From the NCBI RefSeq assembly GCF_018139145.2, contig NC_059478.1:992001-1056000 (forward strand): 64,000 bases of DNA. The letters run 5' to 3'. This DNA comes from Gymnogyps californianus. Its lineage: Eukaryota; Chordata; Aves; Accipitriformes; Cathartidae. Within the stretch, counting starts at the first letter, position 1; every line of letters begins with the position of its first letter. Of this stretch, positions 63,501-64,000 are shown piece by piece. The translations under genes and the position numbers were made by a program. The notes beneath the pieces were generated by a model. The model searched no databases. It was not told the DNA's origin and saw only the letters and a program-made list of their open reading frames with translations.

Positions 63501-64000
63501 TAAATTAAAACTCGAATTGTCTTCCACAAATTAAATATGAGTCAGTGACGTTACTTCACAAGCCCCGAAGTTCTGGGTGCAAAAGGGAGCCCTGTTAAAA
63601 TTCTGCAGTGACATGGATGCCTGAGTACCAATGTACGGGGGAGTTCTCTGGTTTTTAATCCACTTTTTTCTAGCAAGTGCTAAATCAGCTCTGACAGATG
63701 AAAAACTTTCAGAATCTGTAAGATGTCTTTTGAACAGCAAATATTTTTGAACTGTATCTGATTGCACCTGGTATTAGCACAGTGCCTGAGAATATCCGTG
63801 ATGAACTAGGACCCGCTTGTTTGAGATGCCGTACAAACGCAGTGCAGAGATTTTTGAGGAGAAAGAGCTTCCTTCACATTTACACCGAAGGCTCCATCAC
63901 TCCAGCTGCGTGCCTTCGCTCTACCTTGGGAGACGTAATCTGATGTGATCTGAGTCAAAATAAACATTCAAAATCATTTCAACGCGGTTACAGAGCATGA
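60538..64000. other. Intronic DNA to the end of the window, no gene seen
   Basis: It contains a local repeat AGGATGAAAAT (60830-60840 and 60846-60856), the C-rich tract at 61760-61789 and a 15-T run (62144-62158). No exon was recognised. Confidence 0.5.
61760..61789 (-). repeat. C-rich tract; G-quadruplex motif on the minus strand
   Basis: Runs of 8, 6, 9 and 4 C are separated by single A, A and G bases. The complementary strand is thus four G-runs with one-base loops, a textbook strong quadruplex motif; the + strand could form an i-motif. In a + strand transcript the tract would be C-rich, so RNA G4 would form only in antisense RNA. Confidence 0.85.

Noticed and set aside
1..64000. CRISPR array, tRNA, rRNA, snRNA or bacterial/phage system
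   Set aside because: No regularly spaced repeats, no tRNA B-box or snRNA motifs were seen, and all context is vertebrate intron.

Overview
The window looks like intronic DNA from a bird nuclear genome. The evidence is a CR1 LINE with the diagnostic 3' octamer repeat (ATTCTATG), several avian endogenous-retrovirus-type solo LTRs, AT-rich unique DNA with few genes, and one exon with canonical splice sites. No bacterial genes, operons, rRNA, tRNA or CRISPR array is present. The species cannot be fixed from the sequence.

The only host coding sequence I can support is one internal exon at 57139-57329 on the + strand. It encodes 63 complete codons plus split codons at both ends. I recognise it as part of BRINP3 (FAM5C), in the N-terminal part of the MACPF-like domain. 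The roughly 57 kb before it would then be the 3' part of one very large BRINP3 intron, and the roughly 6.7 kb after it the start of the next intron. No other BRINP3 exon was found.

Layout: 1-5.7 kb is plain AT-rich intron. 5.7-8.3 kb is a degenerate 5'-truncated CR1 that keeps endonuclease and RT remnants but has lost the central RT catalytic block. 8.74-10.14 kb holds two antisense solo LTRs (A and B). About 15.37 kb has a short ancient LINE RT relic. 18.65-19.1 kb is a degraded LTR-like fragment. 20.14-20.73 kb is sense solo LTR E. 24.95-25.71 kb is a possible older LTR. 29.2-30.4 kb has two solo LTRs (C antisense, D sense) separated by only 28 purines. 36.5-37.1 kb is antisense solo LTR F. 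37-57 kb is unique intron. Then come the BRINP3 exon, a CR1 3' tail at about 60.4-60.5 kb and a C-rich/G4 tract at 61.76 kb.

Six LTRs (A-F, 586-600 bp) each have 5-bp flanking repeats. Five pairs are perfect and one has a single mismatch, so all six insertions are delimited to the base and are clearly solo LTRs. They form two subfamilies with shared ends and different cores. I found no convincing new biological system. The most interesting signals are the LTR architecture and targeting, the candidate unrecognised LTR, and some possible regulatory sequence in the BRINP3 intron.
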